The notes beneath the pieces were generated by a model. That model was not told the DNA's origin. It saw only the letters and a program-made list of their open reading frames with translations, and did not search any database. Shown here piece after piece: positions 10,654 through 21,005 of a stretch of 64,000 bases of DNA. How positions within the stretch are numbered: the first letter of the stretch is position 1; every line of letters begins with the position of its first letter. Position numbers and translations under genes: made by a program. The stretch is from Cryptomeria japonica (taxonomy: Eukaryota; Streptophyta; Pinopsida; Cupressales; Cupressaceae), in assembly GCF_030272615.1 (NCBI RefSeq), contig NC_081415.1, forward strand, positions 629,899,240-629,963,239, read 5' to 3'.

Positions 10654-10734
10654 TCCTTCCCCACTAGGAAGAGACATCATCCCGATGTCTTATTACAAAA
10701 TAGAACATGCATGAAAATAATAACTTCAAGTCTA

Positions 10735-11297
10735 TCAAAGTAAATGTGGGAAAGAATGCTCAATATCCTCAGCGTTTTCCCATGTAGCACTGTCCTCTGA
10801 ATATTGGTCCCACTGGACCTTATACTTCAAGATCTCTCTCTTGTACAACTTAATAGTGTGCCTATCGATGATTCGAGTGGGCTCCACTAGCACCAACCCT
10901 GGGTCCCATACATGTAGTGAATGCTAATCAATAACATGAGAAATATTGGGATGATAGGGCTTAAGCAATGAAACATGAAAAACATTGTGGATCTGGGAAA
11001 GGGCTAGCTGTAGGGAAAGTTGGTAAGCAATTGGATTAACCACTTCTAAGATGTCAAAAGGTCTAACATATCTAGGTGCCAATTTGGAAGACTTCCCGAA
11101 GGAAATGAAGCTCTTTTGAGGTCTCACTCTCAGAAAGACCTTATCTCCTACTAAAAACTATCGAAAGGTCCTACTCTTATTTGCATAGCTCTTCTGGATA
11201 TCAACTACTTCGTTAAGTATAGCCTTTATTGTTACCATATGTTCTTCCATCTTCTTAAGTAATTCTGGTCCAAATAAAACTTTGTCTTCTACCTAGT
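10735..11297 (-). pseudogene. Gypsy chromovirus integrase C-terminus with chromodomain (remnant)
   Basis: Minus-strand frames give GPELLKKMEEHMVTIK and SYANKSRTFR, a TAG, then LVGDKVFLRVRPQKSF, KLAPRYVRPFDILEVV, AYQLSLQLAL and IHNVFHVSLLKPYHPN. After a stop comes YKREILKYKVQWDQYS and SATWENAEDI, a chromodomain. This is the usual end of chromovirus pol, thought to steer integration to particular chromatin. The sequence differs from Gypsy-1 and Gypsy-2, so it is a third Gypsy family. It is cut off at about 11297 by LINE-C; the rest of the element is not in the window. Confidence 0.85.
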
Positions 11298-11389
11298 CCA
11301 ACCTGATGGGTGTCCTGGGATATTCACGATGATAAAACTGCCTTGTTCTGAGAGGATTCCTGGGGGGTAACCCCTCAATAGACAGTCTA

Positions 11390-12697
11390 ATGAACATGAC
11401 CGGCATAAAAAAGAAATTGAAATCTTTATGGGGTAATCATGTAAGGGATTATATGACATTGGCACCAGAATTGACAATGGGGTGGAAATGGAAAAACATG
11501 CTCCCATTCTTGGTGGACAACAAAGACCAAGAATTGTTGCAAATTCTTGAGGGGAGAATAATAAAAATCAAACCTGGGCTAGATGAGCTTATATGGTCGA
11601 GATAAAATGATGGACAATACAATTGAAAAGATGGTTTCAGAACCATATATGATGAGGCAAAAAATATCAAGGACTATATCCCTAACACAATTTGTTGGGA
11701 CAAATTCAATCTCCCAAAAGCTGGCTTCTTTGCCTGGGTGACATTTCAGGGGAATGTCCTAAATACGGAGCAATTTAAACCTAGAGGTTACAAAGGACCC
11801 TAAATTTGTGTCTTATGCAAGAAAGATGAGGAAACAAATGACCACATATTCACAACCTGTAACTACACACATAAATGTTGGTATTGGCTGATGGCACAAT
11901 TAGGTTGGTCAGGTGCCCTCATCCCTTACCTAAAGGATTGGCTCAGAAATTGGCCAATCATCAAAAGGAATAGTATCTTCCAAAATTTATGGATATGCAA
12001 CACAGCAATAGTAATCTCGAAGGTTTGGAAGGAGAGGAACAATAGAATCTTCCAAGAGACATAAATGAAGGTAGAAAATTTGATAGCAAAAATAGAAGCC
12101 TCCATCACAGAAACCTCCAATAATAGGAATACGACCATTCCATAACATGATAAGACATTTATAGGTAGGGATAACTATATCAGAAAGCAGTGGAAGGGGA
12201 TTAAAATCCCTCATTTCTTTGGGAAGGGGAACAGAGATAAGACCGAGGGCAGAAAAGTATGCAAATGGGTGCCCCCGGAGACTGGATGGTGCAAACTCAA
12301 TTTTGATGGAGCATCCAGAGGATATCCAAGGGAGGTAGGGGCAAGATGTATAATCCACTTACATGAAGGGATATGTATTGGATCGAGATCCCGATATAGC
12401 ACTAACAATAAGGCAGAATTGTTGAGCCTAATAGAAGGATTAAACATATGCAAACAATTAAAAATACCCAAATTGGAAATAGAATGGGAATCGACCATCA
12501 AAGTTAATGCAATGAGGACCAGGACAATGCCAATCTGGGAGCTCAGAAGTTTATTGGATAGAGCCCTCTCTCTAATGGAAAGCTTCTCATATTACACGCT
12601 CAATCACATCTATAGAGAAGCTAACACATTGGCAGATAAGCTAGCCAGTTTAATAGCAGATGGAATAAATAGAACCATATCATTAACATACATGTAA
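11390..12697 (+). pseudogene. LINE-C ORF2 C-terminus: zf-RVT and RNase H
   Basis: The frames show IWSR (the 'W' of the zinc-binding region), FNLPKAGFFAWVTFQGNVLNTE, CVLCKKDEETNDHIFTTCNY (Cys/His knuckle near 11815), SKVWKERNNRIFQ, then RNase H. Its pieces are CKLNFDGASRGYPRE with Asp, NNKAELLSLIEGL with Glu, EIEWEST where most homologues have an Asp (EGDS), and YREANTLADKLAS. Stops occur near 11605, 11620, 11803, 12063 and 12145. From 12269 the frame is open to TAA at about 12695-12697. The missing third acidic residue and the stops mean it is inactive. Confidence 0.85.
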
Positions 12698-13281
12698 TCA
12701 GACCAAGATACTCATAGGTAGTCAAATATTTAGACATAATCCTAAAAATAGCACATTCACAACACATTCACATACATATTGGAAGGTGTACATATGTATA
12801 TGCACATATAGCGGTATATATGTACGTATATATTTTTATTTATTTAATTATATGTGTAAATGTGCATATATATGGTAGGAGAGATATATATAGATGCGCA
12901 TATACATATATAACTATATATCTAGATATACACATACACATATACAAATATATGTGCATATAATCATATATATACCTATCAATAGTATTCTTAGGGCACA
13001 GATTACTCTCCTTTATGGATGCAAACGAAGATAAGAAAAGTATGCTTATAGGCATATAGGGTTATATCATCACCCCTGTAGTCATTACAGTAGGGCATTT
13101 TGGGGATGGAAATATGTCAGAGTTATCGGTAAGCAATCATAATATATACTAAGAGACAGATAGGAAAACATCATGAGATTACCTTGGCACAACCGGGGTC
13201 ACAAATTGTATTACTAACAATACCAGTTGACATAACCAGTATATCTAAGCATAGGCACTCAACACTTAGCTTTGTTTAAAA
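12698..13281 (+). other. LINE-C spacer with alternating TA/TG-rich tract
   Basis: No coding signal. 12780-12990 is dominated by alternating pyrimidine-purine steps (TATATG, GCATATA, ACATATA words) that can adopt unusual DNA structure. An in-frame TAG at 13267-13269 precedes the ORF at 13282. Confidence 0.6.
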
Positions 13282-13905
13282 ATGGATTCCGGTATTTGTC
13301 TCTGCCTTGAGAAGCGTGAAATGTCCTTCATCAGAGAGATCTCTAACAAACGATGGTTGGTTATTCTAAGATCTGAAGATGATTTGGTCATACATGTGAC
13401 CAAAAGGATTTTGGGTGATGAGATTATACTCTTGAAACACAAGAAACGAGTTAACAACAACATCCTAGGAGGGTTTACAACAATACTACTCACAATGGGA
13501 GAAGATAAAGCACTCACAGTCACACTATGTAGGTTGATTTTCAAAGAAGAATACTTGGTCAATTTGGAAATGACAATAAAATGTGTGGATGATAAGATTC
13601 AAATACCTTACCTAGAAGATTACTCCAAAGTTGTGGAAGCTATTGATAAGGAAGAGGTGCTCAATATAGAGTTCACAAGGCCTATTCTAAGTAGCAAGGA
13701 TCAAAAACTCTGTCGTCAAAGACAAACAAAGATTGCAAGGAGTATTGCATTCCTTAAGCAATGACTTGGAGTGGTAAGAGATACAAAATGGGAATGGTGG
13801 GTGAGTTATATGGTAGAAGAGGGATGTACCCCTTTCTAGGTTGATAATCCCAATGAAACAGAGGCCTTTGGCATGGAAGCCGCAGATGACAAGGAGGAAG
13901 AATAA
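13282..13905 (+). pseudogene. Unknown ORF downstream of LINE-C RNase H (about 207 codons)
   Basis: ATG at 13282 opens a frame of 160 codons to TGA at 13762-13764. The same frame continues through WEWWVSYMVEEG to a TAG near 13840 and ends in an acidic tail (ADDKEEE) at TAA 13903-13905. Both internal stops fit C-to-T changes (CGA to TGA, CAG to TAG). No transmembrane span, signal peptide or zinc motif is visible. The sequence is mixed alpha/beta in feel, with many Lys, Glu and Ile. I do not recognise it. It lies between RNase H and the LINE 3' end, so it may be a LINE third ORF or captured sequence. Confidence 0.55.
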
Positions 13906-14793
13906 TTTTTCATTACATAGTTTTTTTTTCTATTACTACTATAACTAATCTTATACTTTGAGATATAGGATCTGCAGTTAGTACAAGGCACATACTGAAC
14001 TATTTATTAAATACTTTGATATAGCATAGATAGAAAAGGGTAAGATACTCACTTGATGACATTTTCAAAACATATAGTTATACTAATTAAGTGAAGTTTA
14101 GAATACAGATGGTTTTTGAATCAGGCATATACTAAAACATAGTAACAGGGAGTACTTTAGTAATTCTGGCATATTGGTTTACTTCAGCATTTATATTTAA
14201 ACATGTATAAGTCTCAAATATCATGGTAAGAGCCTAAAGTACAGGCTAGATAGGTTGTGTTAGTATCAATCCTTTGCTGACCAATGTTTATACCCCTAAT
14301 ATTATTGTAGACTGGGTAATCTTTCATAGTATAGCCAACAATTTTTGATACTGACTTAATATGAAAGAAACCTAGTCTATAATAACAACAGGGGTAAGTA
14401 TGCAGAAATAATATTGGCTCTTATTCTTCTCTTTGGAACTAACATTTAACAAAGTGGTTTTGCAGAGGGATTGTTTTGAACATCTATTTTGTAGGATAAT
14501 CAACAGATGGCAAATATGACGCCAGTGAACTAGGAAGTTTGGCAGAAATGTATTACCTCATGTAAATCATAGATGCTACCTATGAAGGGCTTTTGATTAG
14601 CCAGATTGCAGAATTTGTAAAATATTATATGTAAATATTTAAATGTTATTAGTCACTGACTGGACCTATGGTCCTGGGCAAGGCTGGAAGTTTTCTCCTC
14701 TCCACTCTTTCCTACTGGCGCCCGCACTGAGTGGAGATTGTAATACTATTTATTAATAAAATATGGCTTAGGCCTTTTATCGAGGAAATTTTT
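13906..14793 (+). other. LINE-C 3' non-coding region
   Basis: No ORF of note. Near 14690-14785 GCGCCCGCACTGAGTGGAG is followed by TTTATTAATAAAATATGGC and GGCCTTTTATCGAGG, a polyadenylation-like end that resembles plant LINE 3' ends. It is followed by T8 rather than an A-tail, so the exact end is uncertain. Confidence 0.55.
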
Positions 14794-14850
14794 TTTCTAG
14801 CTTTGATTATTTATTACATAATATTTAATACATATATATTTTAATAATTT
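14794..14850 (+). repeat. Second copy of the AT-rich segment at 10061-10131
   Basis: This 57-bp copy lies between the LINE-C 3' end and the LINE-B 3' end. It matches the AT-rich part of the Gypsy LTR at 10061-10131. It may be a scrap of the other LTR of that Gypsy or an imperfect junction duplication. Confidence 0.7.
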
Positions 14851-15983
14851 AATACATATACAAAAACCTGTGACATAATATAAAAATGAGTGAGTTTATT
14901 ATTAAACTCAGTAAGCCTCCTCCTCTTGTTTTGAAAAACCTCTCCATTTCTCTCTTTCCAAAGAAACCACAACACTTCACAAGAAAAGAGAGACCAAAAC
15001 TGGTTCATCTTAAGGTCAAAAGATTCTACAAAACTAGCAAGGACCTCACTCCAAGAAGGGCCAAGTCGGTGATTCCAGACAATAGAAGGGCCAAGGAAGA
15101 TGGACCACACACCACGGGAAAAATCACACTAAAAAAATAGGTTCTCAAAGGTTTCTTGGACATTACACACACCACACCTAATAGACATGAGACCCTCTAT
15201 AGATAAAAAAGAACCAACAACTAACTTTTTTAAAAGAAGGAGCCATCTAGAACAAGACTTCTTAGGGTCAATGGGAGAATGCCAAAAGAAATAAAAAAAC
15301 AAATTACCAGTGGACTTAGGCCAGTCTAGACCCCAACCCTGATTAACTCTAGAAAAGATTGAGTAGTCCTGCTTCAACATCAAATAAATCTGCTTAAGAG
15401 AGATTCCCAAGAAGGAAGAACCATCGAGCCATTTAAGTTGTTTCAAGAAGGAGATAGTATCCATAATATTGCCAGGGAAAAAATAACCTATAGCTTTACC
15501 AATGAGAGAATGTGTTTGCTTTTGTGAAGCAGGGATCCCATATTTAGACTTAATCTCAACCCAAGAAACAAGTCGGTTGTTAACCAGTACATTGCTAATA
15601 AGAGAGATACCCTTATCATTCCATATCTTAGCAGAGAAACTTTGAGTCAAAGAAAGAGGTTTATTGTTCAAGTTCACCCCCCACTAGATAGATCTATCCA
15701 CAACAACATATGATGGAGAATTTCCTATTGCATCCTTAGAGGGGAGTAGCCTCCTTACCTGTGACCATGCCTTCCATAATGAAGCAAATACATTGGAACC
15801 AAATACCTTCATGCTATAGTCCCCTACTATACTATCACATAAAGGGACATTCCTCCATTTTTTACCTTTTTTAATAACCAACCTTTCAATATTGTTTCTA
15901 ATCAGCACCTTCCAAGGTTCATTGCCATATAGGGCTTTTACAATCCATTTGGAGGCTAAGGTAATGCAATGAGCCCTGATATC
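14851..15983 (-). pseudogene. LINE-B piece 1: ORF2 C-terminus (zf-RVT)
   Basis: Minus-strand frames continue LINE-B across Gypsy-1: RAHCITLASKWIVKAL directly follows GGLGIKD from piece 2. Next come GNEPWKVLIRNNIERL, FASLWKAWSQVRRLL, WGVNLNNKPLSLTQSFSAKI, QIYLMLKQDYSIF, the RWLLLLKKLVVGSFLS strand, RCGVCNVQETFENLFF (Cys pair) and LWFLWKERNGEVFQNKRR. It ends at a stop about 14841-14850. No RNase H follows, so this family seems to end at the zinc-binding region, or the 3' end is lost. The 3' tail has no clear poly(A). Confidence 0.82.
15979..15983. repeat. Gypsy-1 target site duplication, left (ATATC)
   Basis: ATATC directly precedes the TGATG terminus of Gypsy-1 and recurs at 24953-24957 directly after CACCA. 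This is a perfect 5-bp duplication within LINE-B. Confidence 0.93.
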
Positions 15984-17542
15984 TGATGGGGAGGTTACTC
16001 AAAGAGAGATATTTCCTTGCTTAAGGGTAGTTAGATGTTATCCTTGTGGGCTTCATACTGTGTTCATATTGACTTCTAGTCAATTTAGACACCTAATCTC
16101 TCTAGGAGTGTTCCCAATCTAGGTGTGCTCACTTGTTGCTCAAGCATGGTTGAGATTCACCGGGGTAAATCCAACCATACACTCTAAAACTCTTAAAAAG
16201 TGCTTGCAGAGGGTGTAGTAGGTACTTGGGATGTTTTTCAAGGTCAATAAATTGGTTTTGAGTGAGGGTTTCATTCTTTTCCCCATCGCTCCTTCCTTTT
16301 CCTATTTTCTACGCCTAGTAGCCCTAGAGCCCCAATTAGCCCTACCTAACTAGTTTTTGTGGATTTTCTCCCAATTTCTCCAAAGACCCACACAAACTCT
16401 TTGCTGATCAGGATACCCTTTTAATAGTACTTTCCAACTTCTAAATTTAGGAAACTCAGTCTGACCGTACAGGTACGGAACCTGAGAAATGCTTGTTTTA
16501 GGTGGTTTTGGGCTTGTTTTGGTCTTTTTCCAAGGGTTAGGGGTCTTCCTTGATCTGTCACACCTCCAAATTCACACATATGTTTTTCCACACACCACTT
16601 GTTCATCCCAAATACTCTTCAGCTCCAACCCTGCTCTTTCCTGCAAACACTTGCATAATCTCATTCATTTCCTAACCGAGCTATGACTGAGCTTGCCTAG
16701 GAAATGATGCTCATTGGCCTTTTTATGACCTCCAGAGGAAAATAAAAGCTATATAAAATGTACAAAGGTTCCATGGCTTGATTCCCAAGGGTTATCGAGA
16801 AGAACTCAAAGGACTTCAAGCTGGAACCATGTCTGGGCCTCTCAAACCCTTACTCGGGCCGAGAGCTTACAAAATTGGAAACTCAATTCAAACCTGCAAA
16901 TAAAATAATCAAATTTCTTCCTGAGAACTAAAATAACATTTAAAAAATAAAAATCAAGGTACAACAATGCAATCAATCAATTAAGTACGGATTGTTGCTC
17001 TAATTCTTGACAATTGCAATGTAAAACTTCAAAAATGGTCTCAAAATGTATTCCAATCTACTCCAGGCATTGAACAACCTCATTAAATTGATTCTCAATT
17101 TTTTTATATTCCATTTTTGGCCTAACTAACTCTCCCTCGGTTCCCTAACCAACCCTTTGAACAAAAATGCAAAAAGTTGCTCAACGTTGCAAAAAGTTGT
17201 CAAGCAACTTTGACAACTTTTGCCAAAGAGTGCATTTTTGCTTTACATGCTTGATTATCTCCTCCAAACCATATAAGATGACTCAAAACCATTACATTGA
17301 CATGTCCTAATACCAAACAAGGCTATTCAAGTCTTTTTTCATCAAAATGCAAGTTTTTGCCATTTTAGGCTTACAAGCCAAAATTGAGCAAATGCATTGT
17401 CCTAAGGACATTCAACCTACCCAAGAAATACAAAAACATATTAAGACCTAAGAGAAGAATCTTATTCACCATTACAAACCAACCTATGAACAAACACACC
17501 AAAATGAAGAAACTGGACACAAAACTAGGTTCTCCTGCACCA
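15984..17542 (-). repeat. Gypsy-1 3' LTR (1559 bp)
   Basis: On the plus strand it runs from TGATGGGGAGGTTACTC to CTCCTGCACCA. The partner at 23385-24952 matches over its whole length, with scattered base changes visible in most 60-base lines. That suggests an older insertion than Gypsy-2. Confidence 0.93.
17192..17221. repeat. Hairpin in Gypsy-1 3' LTR (12-bp arms, 6-nt loop)
   Basis: AAAAGTTGTCAA, loop GCAACT, TTGACAACTTTT: the arms are perfectly complementary. The same hairpin is kept at 24593-24622 in the other LTR. Each arm carries a TTGAC/GTCAA core like the WRKY W-box. Confidence 0.85.
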
Positions 17543-17555
17543 TACTCCCCCAAAG
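17543..17555 (-). other. Gypsy-1 polypurine tract
   Basis: On the minus strand CTTTGGGGGAGTA directly precedes the TGGTGCAGG start of the 3' LTR. Gypsy-2 has the close match CCTTAGGGGAGTA at 53071-53083. It primes plus-strand DNA synthesis. Confidence 0.85.
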
Positions 17556-17563
17556 AAAAGAAG

Positions 17564-19082
17564 TCAAGTGACTCCTTGAGCCAGCAAAGAAAATGGAATT
17601 CCATGCTTAGAGAAGTCTGCCTCAGGTATCCAAGTAGTCTTTGATGCTAGAAGGTGCTGCCACTTGACCAAGTGCTCCATGTAGGTGGCATGCCTTATTT
17701 TTTTCAAAATTTTAGAATCTAACGCCTTCTCGGCTTGGGGAATTGGTGTAGCTGGTAAGAGAAGGTCTGAAAGTGCTTGAGAGACCTCTGAAACACTACT
17801 ATCTTCTAATGGAAGTGTGACCTTATACTGCACCAAATCTACCACATTGAAAATGGGTGACAAAGGCATATCATTGGGTAAGTCTACCTTGTATGCATTG
17901 CTTCCATACTTGGCCAAAAATTTGCAAGGACCTATCCTCCTCATCTGAAGCTTATAAGGGACACCTTTACAAAGTCTTGCTTTGTTAAAATGAACCATCA
18001 CCATATCACCAACAACAAATTGGATATCTTTCCTTTTCTCATCCACCTTGTCTTTGATCTTTTGAGTAGTGTCTAATAGGGCTGTCCTAACCTACTCATT
18101 AACGTCTTACATGGATTGGGCCATGTCCAAGGCATGTCCACTCTATTGTCCTATCTTTCGCACATCTCTGAGTTCCAAAACTCCTCTAGGATGAATGCCA
18201 TACACCACCTCAAAAGGGCTTTTACCGGTGGACCTATTCACACTATCTTTATAAGCAAATTCTGCTTGATGGATGATCTGATCCCAAGCTTGACCATACT
18301 ATTTTGTTAGGCATCTAAGTAGATTTCCAAGTGTTCTATTAACCACCTCAGTTTGACCATCCGTTTGGGGATGATAGGCTAAACTAAAAGACAAATTAGT
18401 ACCTAATCTTTGCCACAAAGTCTTCCAAAAATGACCAATAAACTTTGCATCCCTATCTGACACAATGTTGATAGGTAAACCATGAATCCTAATAACCTCT
18501 TTGAAAAACAAGTGAGCAATGTGGTTGGGATCATGAGTGACCTTGCATGGAATAAAATGTGCCATCTTACTAAAGTTATCTACCACAACATAGAAGCTAT
18601 CAAAACCTGATTTGGTTTTTAGCAAACCAACCGCAAAGTCCATACTTACACACTCCCATGGCCGGTTGGGAATAGGTAAAGGCTGATAAAGACCAGCATC
18701 AGAAGATCTTAGCTCTTTGACAAACCACACATTGCTCCACATATCTTCTGATATCTCTTTGCATCTTAGGCCAAAATTAGAATCTTTGGACAAGTTCCAA
18801 AGTCTTGTTCAAACCAAAGTGTCCACTCAAGCATCCATTATGCTTTTCTTGCATCAATCTTTCCCTCATAGACCCTCTAGGCACACATAGCTGCCCTCCT
18901 TTGAACAAAAGGCCATCATGCAAGGTGTATTTTGCATACTCATTGTGGAAATGGTTTCCAAATCCTTGGAAAACCTTGTAGGCAGCAGCAAAATCTTCAT
19001 CTTCCTCATACAAATACTTGAAGCTATCCACTCCAATGCTTTTGAGCTGCACTTCTTGCATTGTTAGTAATCTCCTGCTCAA
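17564..19082 (-). pseudogene. Gypsy-1 integrase with chromodomain
   Basis: The N-terminal zinc region ([20 protein letters not shown]) lies at 19082-18777. The core at 18793-18299 has MDFAVGL with the first Asp, [15 protein letters not shown] with the second, and [18 protein letters not shown] with the Glu, so D,D,E are all kept. The C-terminal part at 18046-17564 has VGDMVMVHFNKARL, GPCKFLAKYGSNAYKVDLP, MSPIFNV-type strands and the chromodomain line ILKKIRHATYMEHLVKWQ...TTWIPEADF. Stops or shifts lie between 18299 and 18046, and the zinc region and core are in different frames. The chromodomain would direct insertion to marked chromatin. Confidence 0.92.
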
Positions 19083-20330
19083 TGCATCAGCTAGCTTGTT
19101 ACATTGTCCTTTCTTTTGTTTGATGGTAAAGGTATATGACTACAAATACTCTACCCATTTAATATGCCTTTGGTTTAACTTTTCTTGTGAATTAAGAAAG
19201 CTAAGAGTTTGATTATCAATGTAAACCACAAATTCCTTAGGTAAAAAATAATGCCTCCACTTCCTAAGTGATTGGACAAGTGCATACAATTCCATCATTG
19301 AGTTTCTCACTAAAGAAGGCAACTGCTTTATTGTCTTAACTCAAAATTGCTAGAACCGCTATGTTGCTTGCATCACATTCAATTGTGAAGAGTTTGTCAA
19401 AGCTTGGTAGGATAAGTACCAGTTGAGTAGCCACCTTTGTCTTCAAGAGATCAAAGCATCTTTGTGCTTCCTTTGTCCATACAAACTTAGTTCTCACACC
19501 TCCCTTGATTTTCTCAAGCATGGGTGCACATATTTCACTGAACCCTCTGATGAACTTTCTATAAACTGAGCCAAGCTATGGAAACTTCTCACTTCACTTG
19601 TTGTCCTAGGTGTAGGCCAACTGATTATGGCTTCCACCTTAGAGGTATCCATCTTCAAATCACCTCTTGAGACTACAAACCCAAGATACACCAATTCCTG
19701 TTTCATAAACTCACATTTCTCCAAATTGATGGTTAGTTTTTCATCACAAAGTTTACTCAAGATAGTTTCTATATGCTTAAGATGCTCATCCTTAAATTTG
19801 CTAAAAATTAAGATGTCATCTAAGTAAGCAAATTTTTTTTTACCAATGTAGTCCTTGAGTACTTCATTCATGAGCCTCATGAATGTGCTAGGGGCATTTG
19901 TGAGTCCAAATAGCATAACAAGACATTCATAAAGTCCTTATGTAGTCTTGAAGCCTATCTTCCATTCATCACCCTCCTTTTATTTTGATTTGGTGGTAAC
20001 CACTCTTAAGATCTATCTTCGTGAAGTATTCAGCACCCCCCAAACAATCCATCAAGTCTTCAATTCTTGCGATGGGAAATCTATATCTGATAGTAATCTG
20101 GTTTATGGCTCTAGAGTCAGTGCATAGTCTCCAAGTACCTCCCTTTTTTGGAGCCAAAATGGTGGGTACTGCACATGGGTTGATGCTCTTCCTGACTAGA
20201 CCATTATCTATGAGTTCTTGTATTTGCTTGGCTATCTATTTGTTTTGATCAGGTGTCATTTTATAAGCCGTCTTATTGGGTAAGGAAGATCAGGGTATAA
20301 AGTCTATTTGATGACTTATGGCATGTTGAG
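19083..20330 (-). pseudogene. Gypsy-1 reverse transcriptase and RNase H
   Basis: RT motifs on the minus strand are VPTILAPKKGGTWRLCTDSRAI, RFPIARIEDLMDCLGGAEYF, TKIDLKSGYHQI with the first catalytic Asp, LFGLTNAPSTFMRLMNEVL, FAYLDDILIFSK with the Asp pair, and [14 protein letters not shown]. RNase H follows: [13 protein letters not shown] with Asp, ELYALVQSLRKWRHYFLP with Glu, and YIDNQTLSFLNSQ with Asp. Frameshifts and stops break the frame at about 19966, 19560, 19330 and 19138. The upstream part near 20160-20330 is full of changes (NGLVRKSI-type words can be made out). Confidence 0.9.
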
Positions 20331-21005
20331 GAGCAATGTAGCTGGTGTTCCATCACTAATGATATCCTCAAACTAATCTAGAACCTATTGCACTTCTTTA
20401 GGAATGCTCAACTTCTTCTCCTTGCTGTCCTCTTTTGGCTTCACAACAATGGCAAACCCCACTCCTTCTCCCTCTTTGAGTGTGTTGATAAACTCCTTCT
20501 CACTAGCCAACAACACATTAGGACCTTTGGATCTGCCCTCTACTTGGTCTCCTATGGACTGGATTTTGTAGGTGGTTCCATCTTTTTGGAAGGTATAAGC
20601 ATTCTTCTCTCCATGATGTATTGCCTTTCTGTCAAACTGTCATGGCCTACCTAGGAGTAGGTGGCAAGCATCCATGGGTAAGATATCACATAATATTTTG
20701 TCTTTGTAACCTCCAATGGTGAACTCAACCCAAGTTTGTTGATTTACAAGAACATGCTACTCCTTGCTGAGCCATGTAACTCTATAGGGATCACTATGTA
20801 GGATTCTTGGAAAATTGAGTTTACTCACTACTTCCTCTGACACTATGTTATCTGTGGATCTTGAATCCACTACCACTCTACATACCTTTCCCATGATCTT
20901 ACATTTTATTCTGAACAAGGATCTCCTTTGACTAGGTTCCTCCTTAACCGATTCTTTAATCAAGACTCTCCTTATCATGAGGTTCTCTCCAACCTCTAAA
21001 TCCAA
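20331..21005 (-). pseudogene. Gypsy-1 aspartic protease region
   Basis: The minus-strand frame 21005-20757 gives MIRRVLIKESVKEE, FRIKCKIMGKVCRVVVDSRSTDNIVSEEVV: the protease D-S/T-G site reads DSR, so its Gly is lost. Next, in the same frame after a TAG, are VNQQTWVEFTIGGYKD, DILPMDACHLLLGRPW, and an FQKDGTTYKIQS strand, the usual retropepsin end. Gypsy-2 lacks this whole segment. The enzyme would cut the Gag-Pol precursor. Confidence 0.82.

Larger units (their letters stand above)
11298..14793 (+). mobile_element. LINE-C, 3' part of an L1-type LINE
   Basis: Plus-strand frames carry the end of ORF2 (zinc-binding region and RNase H, 11390-12697), a 585-bp spacer, an unexpected ORF (13282-13905) and a non-coding 3' part. 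The end has AATAAAATATGGC and CCTTTTATCGAGG at about 14755-14785, then T8. EN and RT are missing, so the copy is 5'-truncated at about 11298, inside the Gypsy remnant. No target duplication is evident: the right flank is AT-rich DNA, not the rest of the Gypsy. Confidence 0.75.

Noticed and set aside
17160-17222. The Gypsy-1 LTR hairpin as a microRNA precursor
   Set aside because: 12-bp arms with a 6-nt loop are far too short for a plant microRNA foldback.
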